From Diadema setosum (Eukaryota > Echinodermata > Echinoidea > Diadematoida > Diadematidae), in assembly GCF_964275005.1 (NCBI RefSeq), contig NC_092700.1:22119674-22183673 (forward strand): DNA of 64,000 bases. Reading direction: 5' to 3'. The translations under genes were made by a program, and so were the position numbers. Below, piece after piece: positions 1 through 11,354 of the stretch (position 1 is the stretch's first letter; each line of letters starts with the position of its first letter). The notes under the pieces were generated by a model. It saw only the letters and a program-made list of their open reading frames with translations, did not search any database and was not told where the DNA came from.

Positions 1-440
1 CAAAACCATAATACCTACAAAATTTCATTTCAATTACTTCAAAACTGAAAAAAAAAATCTTACACCTTTAAATCATCATAAATACCAATTTCAATGATTG
101 CTTAAACACTATGGGAATTATTTAATCCACAAAATTATAATAAAAATATAATTATCATGGCAATACTTTTTCCGACAAACACCCGGCAAAAATTATGTAT
201 TCTACATCTATACCTCAAAACCATAATGCCTACCAAATTTAATTTCAATTGCTTCAAAACTATGGAAGTTGTTCACTCCACAGATTTAAAAAAAAAAACC
301 AACAACAACAACATGCGTTTACCATGGCAACGCTTTGGCAAATACAAACACAAAAAGTGTCTTACATAACTACACCAATAAATCATCATAAATACCAATT
401 TTAAAATTAATCACTTAAATGCTATGAAAACTATTCAATC
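1..440. repeat. Degenerate AT-rich tandem repeat, unit about 155 bp
   Basis: At least three diverged copies of one unit can be lined up near 70, 221 and 383, with part of another at the window edge. Each has a block like AATACCAATTTCAAT, then CTTMAAMACTATGG, then TTYAATCCAC. Two copies also share CATGGCAAYRCTTT further on. Spacing is 151-162 bp. No coding potential is visible, and the array probably continues to the left of the window. Confidence 0.5.
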
Positions 441-1925
441 CACGAACGAACAACGAACGAACAAACCTGGGATATTCATTCATGAACGGAATTCCCTGAC
501 GGCATGGCGATTAAACGTGTGTATGGAATTTGGCACGAATGACTGGCGAAAACGTGTACGATTGGTGCGAGGCACGCGCATTCTGATTCCGGAGCGATTG
601 TACACATAGTGCACATTGAGAGGGTGCGTTTTGTCCCCAACGATCTTTTTGATTTTTGACAAAAGCCTTTGTTAAAAAATGTCTTTCATTGCAGGCAGTT
701 CCCTGCCTATTACCCTTTGTGCCACCCGTCTTATGCGATCAATGCGATTCTGGTTCTTTTGTGTTGTGTTTCCATAGCAACAGATCAAATTGTAAATAAG
801 TACACTCTGGATGAGGGCCTGGTAAAATGATTTCAGGATTGATCGATCAACATGCAGATTATTTAACATTCTCAGAAAGTAAAGCCTCTGATTTCCCTTT
901 TTACACAATGTTGTGACATTATCAGACCAATCAAGGGTGCCCGTGAGTTTTGTTCCTAAGTATGTGTATTCCTCCACTTGTTCAATCTCCCTACCATTTA
1001 TAACGAGAGGCGTATGTTGTCCCCTTTTCTTTCGAAAGTCGAACACCACTTCCTTGGTTTTTGACGTGTTTAGACGTAGGAAGTGTGAGTCGCCCCATTC
1101 AGAGAAAACCCTGACGGCTGACACGTACTCATGGGAGTTCTCTCATCTGTCAAAAATCCTGTGATTGCAGTGTCATCAGCATATTTGATTATGGTACAGT
1201 TTTCATTGTTGCTTACACAATTTTGCTAATGTACAAAGAAAACAATGCGGGGGATAACACACACCCTTGTGGTGCGCCTGTGCTACTTATTCTCGTGCTT
1301 GACTCAGTGACTCCCATCTTGACGGACTGTGGTCTGTTTAACAAAAAGTTATGCGTCCACAGCACAATTTGTGGGGGTACATTCATTTCTGCGAGTTGAG
1401 TTGCAAGGAGGTGCGGTTTGATTGTATCAAATGCGCTTGAAAAATCTACAAACAGAGTTCTCACAAAATTCTTATTAACGTCTAGATGCTGATATATACC
1501 ATGAAGAAAAACTAAAACGGCATCATCTACTCCTCTGTTTTGGCGGTAGGCAAATTGGAGATTATCAAGATGACTGCCAGCGTGGTTCATGAGGAGTTTT
1601 AACATGAGTCTTTCTAGACATTTCATAACACTGCATGTAAGGGATATCGGCCTGTAATCCGTGAACTCAGCATGTTTGCTACTTTTAGGAATAGGCACAA
1701 TTGTGGAGGTTTTCCACAAGGTTGGCACCGACACCTGGTCAACAGAATTTTGGAATAGTTTTGTATAAATGTGTGAGAGCTGGTCCTTACAACATTTCAA
1801 CACTTTGTTACACACTCTGTCCGGGCCTGGGGCTTTATGTGGTGATAAGCTACCGAACAATCTCCTCACTTCATGTTCTTCGAAATCAATAAACAGTTCT
1901 GCGCCGTCAGTTGGAGGACACGCCC
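441..1925 (-). mobile_element. 5'-truncated non-LTR retrotransposon (LINE), reverse transcriptase and C-terminal part
   Basis: Reading on the minus strand from about 1920, the translation carries reverse transcriptase blocks: SPHKAPGPDRVCNKVLK (fingers), TDYRPISLT, LFVDFSSAFDTI (first catalytic Asp region), STGAPQGCVLSP, and then KYADDTAITG (the YADD catalytic pair, around 1165-1185). Next come the thumb (EYTYLGTKLTG, LDWSDNV) and the C-terminal tail SFVPNSIHTFNRH, which is typical of CR1/L2/Rex-like LINE ends. The reading frame changes at least twice (around 1125-1213 and 662-672), so the copy is dead. The 5' half (endonuclease and the start of RT) is missing, as usual for aborted reverse transcription. 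The 3' end near 441 carries a short TTCG/GTTC-type repeat tail. The 5' breakpoint lies against a host-type exon at about 1925. The family is placed only to the Jockey/CR1 group level. Confidence 0.85.
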
Positions 1926-2415
1926 CGGTAAGTGCGACGAAGACTGCGTCAAATACAAAGAGTACTGTGCAGACGTAGATGAAGTCGAGGCTTTTCATGA
2001 GCAGTTATTTCCATTCCCAAATGATCCCCTCCTCGAGAGAACGGCTTGGGAAGACGATTACATCCCGTACATGTCTTGCGTGGAACTTGTCAACATTCGG
2101 ACATACAGTGCTTTGTATCAGCTGATATCCCGTTGCCCGGACGACGTCCCGCAGGGAAGCCGTCTCCGCATCAACTGCGAACATCCCACCTCCGAGGAGA
2201 AACATTTCACTACTCCCGTGACGGTGCGAAGCATCGGCCATTTTCGGAACGTGTACTGCGCCCTGTGTCACAAAAGATCCTATCTTGAAATGGAACCATG
2301 GCGTGTTGTGTGGCAGTGCAAAATACATCCATTTCCAGATCGAGCATCAAGCTTTGACTATGAGGCGTCGAGTGCAGTATTACAAGACACACAAGAATGC
2401 TATGCTGTTTATTAG
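1926..2415 (+). pseudogene. Cysteine-rich receptor ectodomain exon, truncated by a LINE
   Basis: A plus-strand open stretch encodes a Cys-rich sequence with features KCDEDCVKYKEYC, YMSCVELVN, LYQLISRCPDD, RINCEHP and FRNVYCALCHKR. This spacing, with the pattern 'Y-x-N-x-YCALC', resembles the extracellular Cys-rich region ahead of the GAIN/7TM part of many invertebrate adhesion-type GPCR-like proteins. That family assignment is from memory of the motif, not from a search. The open frame upstream of about 1925 belongs to the antisense of the LINE, so the true 5' part is gone or lies elsewhere. The frame ends at a TAG at 2413-2415, just before a MITE that begins at about 2435. No transmembrane segments follow. 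It is most likely a relic exon. An exon of a live gene with an unseen donor site is possible. Confidence 0.45.
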
Positions 2416-2434
2416 CCCCCTGAAAATATACCGG

Positions 2435-2613
2435 AAACCTGGAAACATGAAACTGCACATTACTTGAATATGAGACCATTCTGAAGCAAATAATTTTCAC
2501 ACAACAATAGATATATAATGTACTCTCAAATGAATCCCACAAGCATTGGAACAATAATCCCCCAGCATTTCCACTGATTCTCACTGATCAGTTAAGCGAG
2601 CCATGCCCTTTAA
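2435..2613. mobile_element. MITE copy, partial (same family as 18250-18508)
   Basis: The stretch aligns by eye with the MITE at 18250-18508. Shared blocks are CCTGGAAACATKAAACTG, CACATTACTTGAATATGAG, ATGAATCCCACAAG, GGAACAAT and CACTGATCAGTTA. The outer end AGCCATGCCCTTTAA matches the other copy's AGCCATCCCCTTTAA. One terminus is lost on the left. The element lies directly after the relic receptor exon. Confidence 0.65.
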
Positions 2614-2744
2614 GAGTTGCATATAATTATACTCTTAGCAAGAGCGTGCATTCGTTGGGGGGAAACAATCGAAGTCTGACACGAGAGAACTGATCCCGAT
2701 ATGAATGTGAACGTGTTCCACCAATACACACTCGAAGTCATTGA

Positions 2745-2868
2745 TATGTGGCTTCCCTTGTCAGATATGAAGAGGAAACCAAATACTCGGCAAACTGTGT
2801 AGAGATACGCGACGTGACCAATCAATGCCACTGTTCCCTGGCCACCATTGTTGTAATTCATTATTAGT
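2745..2868 (+). other. Possible GPS-like exon relic
   Basis: One plus-strand frame reads YSANCVEIRDVTNQC followed by HCSLATIVVIHY and a stop. The Cys-x-Cys arrangement ahead of a short hydrophobic run recalls the GPS region of adhesion-type receptors. It would fit a receptor gene whose ectodomain relic is at 1926-2415 and which was split by the MITE. The frame is short, has a TGA upstream and no clear splice sites, so this is only a suggestion. Confidence 0.15.
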
Positions 2869-3134
2869 CCCTAAAGGACACAATTCCAGAAAGAAAAGTC
2901 CCTTGACAGGATCGCTTTAAATTCATGACACGAATTGTAGAATTAAAAAAATGTAACAACAATCAAGACGCAGATGAAATTTACCCAAATAGCAAAATCA
3001 GTATCATCATGTTATATTTTATATATCCATTGCACTCCTTCTCCTTCGTTATCTCTATTGACATAATTTCATTTCATTTGCCACAAATTGCATGTGTGAC
3101 GTATAATATATATGCAGATCAAACAGCATTTATA

Positions 3135-3138
<4 letters not shown>

Positions 3139-3184
<46 letters not shown>

Positions 3185-3425
3185 GAGTTTGTTCGCAAAA
3201 ACCGATAAGTCCATTTTTGAAGATTTTGAAGTACGGTCTCTGTCATAAAGTACAAAATAATACCTTTTAAATGATATATTGGTCACTACATATAAAGGTA
3301 CATTTTTAAAGTTATGGTCAAAAGAAGCAAAATTTTTCTTATTATTCTCTTTATTTTTCTCGACCTTTAATCGCAAATATCTCCATTTGGCAAATATGGA
3401 CTTATCGGTTTTTGCAAACAAACTC

Positions 3426-3468
<43 letters not shown>
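3139..3468. mobile_element. 249-bp MITE (3181-3429) inserted in a TA microsatellite
   Basis: The core 3181-3429 begins TGAAGAGTTTGTTYGCAAAA and ends with its complement TTTTGCAAACAAACTCTTCA. The terminal inverted repeats are about 35 bp, with CCGATAAGTCCAT shared by both ends. Both sides are (TA)n tracts (3139-3180 and 3430-3468), consistent with a TA target. The length equals the copy at 38943-39191. It has no coding capacity, so it is a non-autonomous element. The TA target suggests the Tc1/mariner group. Confidence 0.8.
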
Positions 3469-3472
<4 letters not shown>

Positions 3473-3671
3473 ACAAGCTAGCTTGGCCTCGTACGTTGTG
3501 GGTGCTGCATTATCTTTGGTATGTGTGAAGGAGGAATGACTCGCAGACGTTGAAGTAACGTTCACTCTGGCCTTTTATTCTCCCAAGCTCTCGATTGTGT
3601 AACCAGTCTTTTTTCAAGAGCTTGATGAGACATAAACATAAAAGCAAAAAAGCAACCAATATATATATATA

Positions 3672-3911
3672 CGAAGGGTTTGTTTGCAAAAAACGATAAG
3701 TCCATTTTTGAAGATTTTGAAGTACGATCTCTGTCATGAAGTACAAAATAATACCTTTTAAATGATATATTGGTCATTACATAAAATGTCTATTTTTTAA
3801 GTTATGGTCAAAAGAAACAAAAATTTTCTTATTATTCTCTATATTTTTCTTGACCTTTAATCGCAAATATCTCCATTTGGCAAATATGGACTTATCGGTT
3901 TTTGCAAACAA
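3672..3911. mobile_element. MITE copy of the TGAAGAG family
   Basis: This is a near-complete copy: CGAAGGGTTTGTTTGC at the left, the same internal order (GATATATTGGTCA, AAGTTATGGTCAAAAG, CGCAAATATCTCC), and GTTTTTGCAAACAAA at the right. The last bases of the right end are missing, where it abuts an inverted second copy. Confidence 0.75.
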
Positions 3912-4067
3912 AACCGATTAAGTCCATATTTGCCAAATGGAGATATTTGCCATTAAGGTCAAGAAAAATAAAGAGAATAATGAGATTTTTTTGGGCTTCT
4001 TTTGACCATAACTTCAAAAATGTACCCTTATAATTTTTATGTAGTGACCAATATATCACTTAAAGTG

Positions 4068-4908
4068 GGTCTGCACTAGAAAGAAACATGTCTAGGGCCA
4101 TCATTAGGCTCATTTTTCTCTGTGGTGCCAAGCATTTCTCCCATAATGCCGAGCGGCTTGTAGTAATTAACCCGTTCCATACTGAATTCTGATATCCCCA
4201 TAGACTGTAAAACACACAGATCACCAGGTTCCCGTAAACGTAGGAGTTGGCCTAGCAGCGCAGCGGCTCGCCTCGATCCCGCACTTTCTTGCGCAGTCCA
4301 GTGCATACGTACGTATAATGTATACCACGTACCATAGTACCATTGTACGTACCACTATACGTTGTCACTTATCACTTCGCGATCTGTTCAGTGCTTTCAA
4401 ACACTGTCTTCAACATTTCAGATCGTTTATTCTGATCGTTGTGTCGAACTTCAATCTGCGATTATGTCGCGGATACGACTTGGTAAATGCTGGATCCAGT
4501 GGGAGGAGATGCGAGCTGCGCTGGTGTATAGCGAGTACAAAGTCTGTACTCGCTATACACCATTGGGCTGAGTGAGTGGATTGTCGTGGATCTCTCTCGC
4601 GACAAGTAACCCGTTTCCTCGCGATCGGCCGAAAAATCGAGGCCGCGCCGGGCGGGCCGCGCTGGGCTCTCGGTACCCCACCATATTATGCACTGATTGT
4701 GCGTGTTTTCTCGGCTCTGCGCACAGCTGCTGTGAGATCGTGCGCTGACCGGCAGGCGGCGATCAGCCACAGTATAAAATAACCATGTAACCACAGAACT
4801 AGAGTTCTGTGGATGTAACCCGGCCACCGAAAGTTTTGATAGATGGCGCTCTTTACAAAAAAAAAAAAAAAAAAAATTCTGGCATCAAAAGAATGGCTAG
4901 TGCAGACC
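4068..4908. mobile_element. Nested DNA transposon, about 840 bp, non-autonomous
   Basis: It begins GGTCTGCACTAG and ends CTAGTGCAGACC, a perfect 12-bp inverted repeat. It lies exactly in the middle of the MITE at 3912-5002. A TTTAAA-like sequence on both sides may be the target duplication, but its exact length is unclear. No transposase frame is seen. Inside are a perfect hairpin (4522-4562), a palindrome CCACAGAACTAGAGTTCTG (near 4791) and a poly-A run (4858-4876). Confidence 0.6.
4522..4562. other. Perfect 18-bp inverted repeat with 5-base loop
   Basis: The left arm TGGTGTATAGCGAGTACA (4522-4539) and right arm TGTACTCGCTATACACCA (4545-4562) are exact complements around the loop AAGTC. It lies inside the nested element at 4068-4908. 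It could be a structural part of that element or a recent fold-back copying event. Confidence 0.8.
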
Positions 4909-5035
4909 GGCTTTAAAAGGTATTATTTTCTACTTTATGACAGAGACCGTACTTCAAAATCTTCAAAAATGGACTTATCGGTTTTTGCAAACAAACTCTT
5001 CAAATGTACATATATATATATATATATATATTCAT

Positions 5036-6725
5036 GTGTTTAAAAAAAAATGACCGTTATCATTATGTGAAAAACAAACGTTCATTTATATCCTTAAAGG
5101 TAATACAATGAATTCCCCTTGACACAGACGGGAACAAATTTTGCTACTCTTTATTCTACCTTTGCTGCCATTAATTTCGATTTTCTCGATGATGGTACAA
5201 TGGTATAAAAAGATTCGTTTAAAAATATATATATGTATGTATATCACTTGAAAACCTTCATTTCTCTCCAAATTTCATTTAGTTTAAAAAAAAAAAAATC
5301 TTCTCTCTATACTCCGATGAGCACACACACCACATGCACACACTCTGCTGGAAGCAAGTACACCTTATTTTTAACAACCTTTGTGATAAATTCTCTTACA
5401 TTGGACTGCCATTTACAAAATTGATTATATACATTTGTCAGAGAGAAAATTTAACACTAACAGCTCAATTAACAATCACGCAAATTGCAAATTTTTCAAG
5501 TTGACAACTCGGACCTGATTCAGCGTGGAAAAGTGCGAAATGATTTTGCATACTTCAATTTTGCTAAGCATAAACAGGTAAAATGAGACAGGTTATGAAT
5601 GGTCGAGAGGGAAACTGAAAGAAATGTAATCTTGATTCCTTCTGACGACAAATCTAGTGTCTGCTCTACTAACGGATTGCCTCTTTTTTTTTTTTTTCTA
5701 GCTATAGCAGCTAGAATCAATACACTATTTACACACAATTAAATAATACAAATTTATCATGTCTTTACTGTAATACATGGATGACTATGATGATGTTTAT
5801 TTTCTTTAACGATATTAACAATCTAAAATAATTTCATGAAATTTCTGACTCTTTAAACAGGAGCAACAATTCTCAAAATACAATACGACAGCTAAGCTGT
5901 CATGTCATAAAGGTTGTAAATTGCAGTGTAGTATACCGAAATTGCATTCAAATTGGTCTGCTAAACCACCTGATATGACTTATACAAAGAAATCATTGGC
6001 AATGTCAAAATATTGTCATAAGGAAAAAAAAAATGTTTCCCTTTACATTAGGGTGACTTATAGTCATGTATCATTTCGGAAATCGTTGTGGAGGGACGGC
6101 AGTATGTTATGAACAAAGTGATTTTTTAAAGACATTGTGATTGTCCTCGGGATTATGTTAATGAATCCTGTACCTATTTTTAGCTTGATACGTTTTTTCT
6201 ATGCCATGAAGTAATCCTTACGATAAAAATATTTGCAGGCAATCACAAGATCTTCAAACCATTTTGAGCGCTTATCTTACGTAAGATACGTTATTGTGCA
6301 CCATTTCTTCTTTACTGATCCCTACGAGCCTTAATACTTATTCTATAGGATTTGTATATTAACTATGGTGGCAATGTCATTGTTTTGAGCAGCAGTTTTC
6401 TAACTTAAACTTAGTTTTTTCGACAAGTTTCATATACATTACTACATTTTGCGGCTTGTAAGTAGTGGTATGTGATTACAGATACTCAAGTGATAACTAA
6501 GTAAGGTACTTCTGTACATCATATCGATTGCGGGATAAATAAATTTGCCTAGAGGCAGTACAATCTATAAAGAAACGTGCAGTGACTGTGTCATATACCT
6601 TTGACTGAGCATCAGACAACGTGTTTGCATCAAAGTATCAAAACAGAAACATAGCAGTGAGAGTGCGATGTTGTCGGACACATCTTATTTGTCTTCCAAT
6701 GACAGCCGGTCTTTATATCCACCAA
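5036..6725. other. Downstream flank of the NRF-6-type gene, no gene seen
   Basis: The stretch is AT-rich and has scattered poly-A/T runs. It probably includes the 3' untranslated region of the minus-strand gene ending at 6726. I see no exon, RNA gene or mobile element with clear ends. Confidence 0.5.
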
Positions 6726-9700
6726 CTATTTGAATCTTCCAAACATGACCTTCTCTAGACCCAGAGTAGGTCCCTCAATCAGGAGAGAGAGAACCAGCGC
6801 AGCAGTGTAGGAGACGACGACGTTACCTATGAAATGGTAGGCCTTGGGGTAGAGAGAGATTGGGAAAATTAAGGTAGAGATAGAGGTTGTATGTTGTTAT
6901 TTTCAGATTCCTATACTTCTTCACTTGTGTAAATAAAATTGTTATGACAAAATTAATGAAGATATCATCGAAATATAAAGAAGAATACATAAAGAATTCT
7001 CCAGAGAAAAGATACAAATGAAATAACTGTGACAAATCAAATAACTTTCTCATGAAAAAAAAAGAATTTTAAGACTAGTTTAAACAAAATAATAGTTACG
7101 TGCTATAAAAGAACATTATTATCTTGAGGCAGAGGTAAATATGACCGTCAAGATAAGCATTTCGATTTCTGACAAATGATTAGAATAACGGCCTCCTCTT
7201 TCCCAACAATGCGGATGTGGGAATTGCAAATTTGCGGATATTTCACCAAAGCAAGGAATTATCAAAAACAAATACATAGCCTTTATCAATATTCAGATAT
7301 GATTACAAACATATCAGTAAGAGAGTGAAAAGGGAAAAAAATACAAATATAGATTGACAATTACACGTACATAGGTTTACAGTTCTGCTATGGTAGGTAG
7401 CAGCCAGAAAGGAGATGTCCCTTATTTTTAGCTGACCTAAAATTATTCATATAATTTCAATTATCTATGATGTGTCCAAATGAAAGTAAAACGTAAGAAC
7501 AGGACCAGACAAGACAAAACAAAACACACGATGACAGCAACAAAATAAAGGATGTCTCGAAACATAAGGAATGAAAAATTATACTCTTGACCTTAATGAA
7601 TTCGGCAGTAATTATAGATGAGAGCTTTTTTGTAACCAGATTTAAACGTATTCAAAGAGCTAGCATTAGGAATTGTACAGGGGAGAGAATTCTACAGGGT
7701 AGGACCAATGTAAATGATAGATCGTTGATAAGAAGAATTACGGGATAGAGGTATGTGAAAATCATTCGCGGATCGCGTGCTATAATTATGAATTTGATTA
7801 TCAAAAGTGAACAAATCTAAGAGAGTCTTTGGTAATAAAACGATTTTTACACAAATACATACAAAATTCCAGCTTGATATTATTTGTACATATCATTCAA
7901 CTGCAATATCTTCAGGGAAATAAAAGTGGTTGTGTATGGGCAAGAAAGGTGGCCTGGGAAATGATTCGTATTGCACTAAAAGTCTTTGAATGTAACATTC
8001 GTTAGCATTGCCCCAAACAGTTATTTCATAGTACAAATGAGGTAGAATCACAGCATTATAAATTGATTTTGAAACAGACTTTGGGAGAAAACTAAGTTTG
8101 TACATTACACCAATATTTTTTGATAATTTATTACGAACAGAATTAGTATGATTCGACCAATCCAATTTATTATCTACATGAACTCCAGGGAATTTCAGTG
8201 AAGACGTCTGCATGATTTGAGAACCACACATGTTAATGCATACAGTGTCAATGTTACATTTTTTCTTTGAAAATATCATGAAGTATAGTAGCCTATTATT
8301 ATACTTACGATGGTTACGTAGGTTATGTTGTACAGGAATTGGGTGGTGTAGACATTATTCGTCATAAGGACCGGGTGAATGAGGTAAGCCGCGTAGGAGA
8401 GACGAGCCATTGGCACCCAAAAACTCCAGCCGAGAAATTCTCCTATGGGACCTTTCGAAAGAGAAAGAAACCCACGCACACAACATCAATGAATGGCGAA
8501 AATTCCATTAGTATCATAAATCATTATGACAAATGTTTTAGACAGACTTCATCACACTGTAATTTACTTTTTATACTATGGTGATTGTATCATTTTCAAT
8601 TATTCCGGGAAGGTATAGCACGAGTTTATTTGTTTGTATCTGCTAGTGGCATTTCCATATCATCACTTTTCCTTTATCTTTTTTTTTTTCTTTTTGCCTT
8701 TCTTTGTGCCATAGGCACGTGGTCATGATGGACACTGGCGCATTATTGGTGTATTATTACAAAGGTAATTAGAAATATATCCAAAGCTGTATCGTTAATG
8801 TGTTTGGTAAAAATCTTTGAAGGTAATCATACAAATAAAAACGTAACGCAAGCAGTAGGACAATACTAAAATCATAATCACAAGATTTAGCAGAGGTAAA
8901 ATATGCTGGGGGTGGGAGTAGGGAGGGGAGGGGGATGGACTCTTTTACAGGCTTACCGGTGCCTGACTTGGCTTTATCAGTCCCGTGATCGGCATTAGAT
9001 CAATTCCTCGACAATCGTGTAATCTTATCTTCGTTTATGTCTTGTTTGTTTCCTTTTTCTTTTATTGTATATACAAGGTGTATCTATTCTTTAAATATAT
9101 CTCCCGTTGTCATTGGTCAGTTGTGTATGTTCGATGATTCGAATCGAAGAAAACTCTCTCTTCAGAGGGAAAGCTTCCGCTTGGCAGACTTCTGTATATG
9201 GTCCGACAGCAGCAGTCAGCATTATTATCACATTCCTTGAGGGACTAGGCATACTATACGGAAATTTGACGGTATTTTAAGGGATGTAATTACTTTAGAA
9301 AACGGTTCGTGTGTACATACATGCGTGTGCGTGTTTATTAAAGAATAAAGGTTACCTCCAGCGCCAACCAGACAGGCGAAGATGACCCAACCAATGGCCA
9401 CGCCCCACGCCAGGCGAGAGAAAGTCAGATATATCAGAGCTTCCGCAAAAGGAGAGTAACGGCCCTGGGCCCAGTAAATGCCGTAAATGACCTGGGACAT
9501 TATCCCAAGTGCCACCAACCAACCGACACAAGCGACGACCTGTAGAGATCAGTGTACAGCAAGCATGTAAAAAAAAAAAAAAAAAATGAGTGCGTCTAGA
9601 CACTGCTAGATGAATGCAATTTTCATTTTTTCTCAAAGGAAGATCAAAACTGAACAAAAGAAATTAAATCTTTTCGATGACACTGCATTCGTTACACTGC

Positions 9701-11303
9701 AAGAAATATTTTCCTGAAGATATTATCAAATTTTCATACATATATTCTTCTTTTTCTTCTTATTTCAAGTGAATATAAATGGATATGATCATTTTTATTC
9801 AAATGCTTCTATTTTAATTGCTTCTTTATCGTCTAAAGCCAATCAGTAAAAATGTAATAAAGAATCTTCTGACAATAGTCACTTGGTGGCAGTCTTTCAA
9901 AAATTGAATATTGCCCAATGCTAACAAAACACATTCTTATATTACTAAAATGCAAATAGAGCTCTGGAAGTAATTCATACAAGCTTCTTTCTTCAATTTT
10001 ATTAGTCAGTCTTTTCGCCTTTGCTCTTCTGATCGTCACTCAAATGCCTTGCAAAGTACATCAATTTTGTTAAGTTGTTCATTTTATTCCGTCTTCATTT
10101 TACAGCGATACGGTGTTTCACAGACGTACACGATCTACACGGCTACGTCTTTGTATAGCAAGTATGCTTTTGTAAACTTACAAGTCTATGCAAAAATGAG
10201 CAATGTTGACATTCTGTATGTTTTAGGATGACCCTGAAGTCAACGTGACACCGAGGAATTATTCAGCCATGAGTATGAGTATCATGATTATGAAGAAACA
10301 CGTCCGGTTGTTCAATTAATTTGCTAGCTTTCTATTGATGTGTGTTTCTATTAGATACGTGTCTAAGTTATTTGAGGAAATAATCTCTGTTTCGAAAGAT
10401 TTTGCGCTTGCGTTGTGCAATCCGCTTGTGGACCACTAATGTACTTGAATAAAGTACAGTCGTCATGTACCTATAGGTTTCGTGAAAACACACACACACA
10501 CACACACACACAGAGACACACACACACACACACACAAATAATGGCGTTTCAACTTCCATCTCCTACTTATCTATAAGTCGTTTGTCATGCAGACTTTTGT
10601 TAGGTTCAGTCATTAATGATTTGTTTTGACGTTTGTATTTCGACATTGTCAACACCCTGTACATCATGCCAGGGATGTCTCGCTTGAAATTGAAATTACT
10701 CGTGAAAAGGAAATAGAGAGCAATTGGATGAAAAAAAAAACAAAGAGTACAGTATGAATTGAAGAACAGTAAAAAAAAAAAGACAGTATATCAATGAATT
10801 AATATGTAGACGAAGAAATGAAGAGAAAGGTTAATTAATCAGTACAGATCAAATTGAATATACCTTATTTAGTTTGAAGTCCTTCTTATCTTTAAGTCTG
10901 AACATGACGTAGCCAACTACCATGCCGACCAGGTAGGTAGGGATTCGGGTGTACGGCTTGGCGTATGTGATGTCGGCATTGCTTGGTTCCAAAGGCCTGC
11001 CGGTGTAGGACCTATGAAAAAAAAACAAAAAACAAACAAACAAACAAACAAAAAACATGCAGAAAACAAAGAAAACATGTGCAATTGCAAGATTAGCCAT
11101 AAAACATTATCTAATTACTGTAAAAACTGTCTAGTCTACAGGGTAAAGTAAGAAATTGTTTCCATTGCCAATTATACAAGTAACGTGAATGAAGAGAGTA
11201 ACAGCTGCAACAACTATCTGATAACAATGATCCTTAATGATGTCGACATTGTGCAGCCGAGAATGACGCAACACGTGCGTCATTATGGGCGAACATTGTT
11301 TTG

Positions 11304-11354
<51 letters not shown>

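Larger units (their letters stand above)
3912..5002. mobile_element. MITE of the TGAAGAG family split by a nested element
   Basis: The left part (3912-4067: ACCGATTAAGTCCATATTTG through GACCAATATATCA) and the right part (4909-5002: TTTAAAAGGTATTAT through AACAAACTCTTCA) are the two halves of one copy, in the opposite orientation to the copy at 3672-3911. The halves are separated by 841 bp with its own inverted termini. A (TA)n tract follows the right end. Confidence 0.7.
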
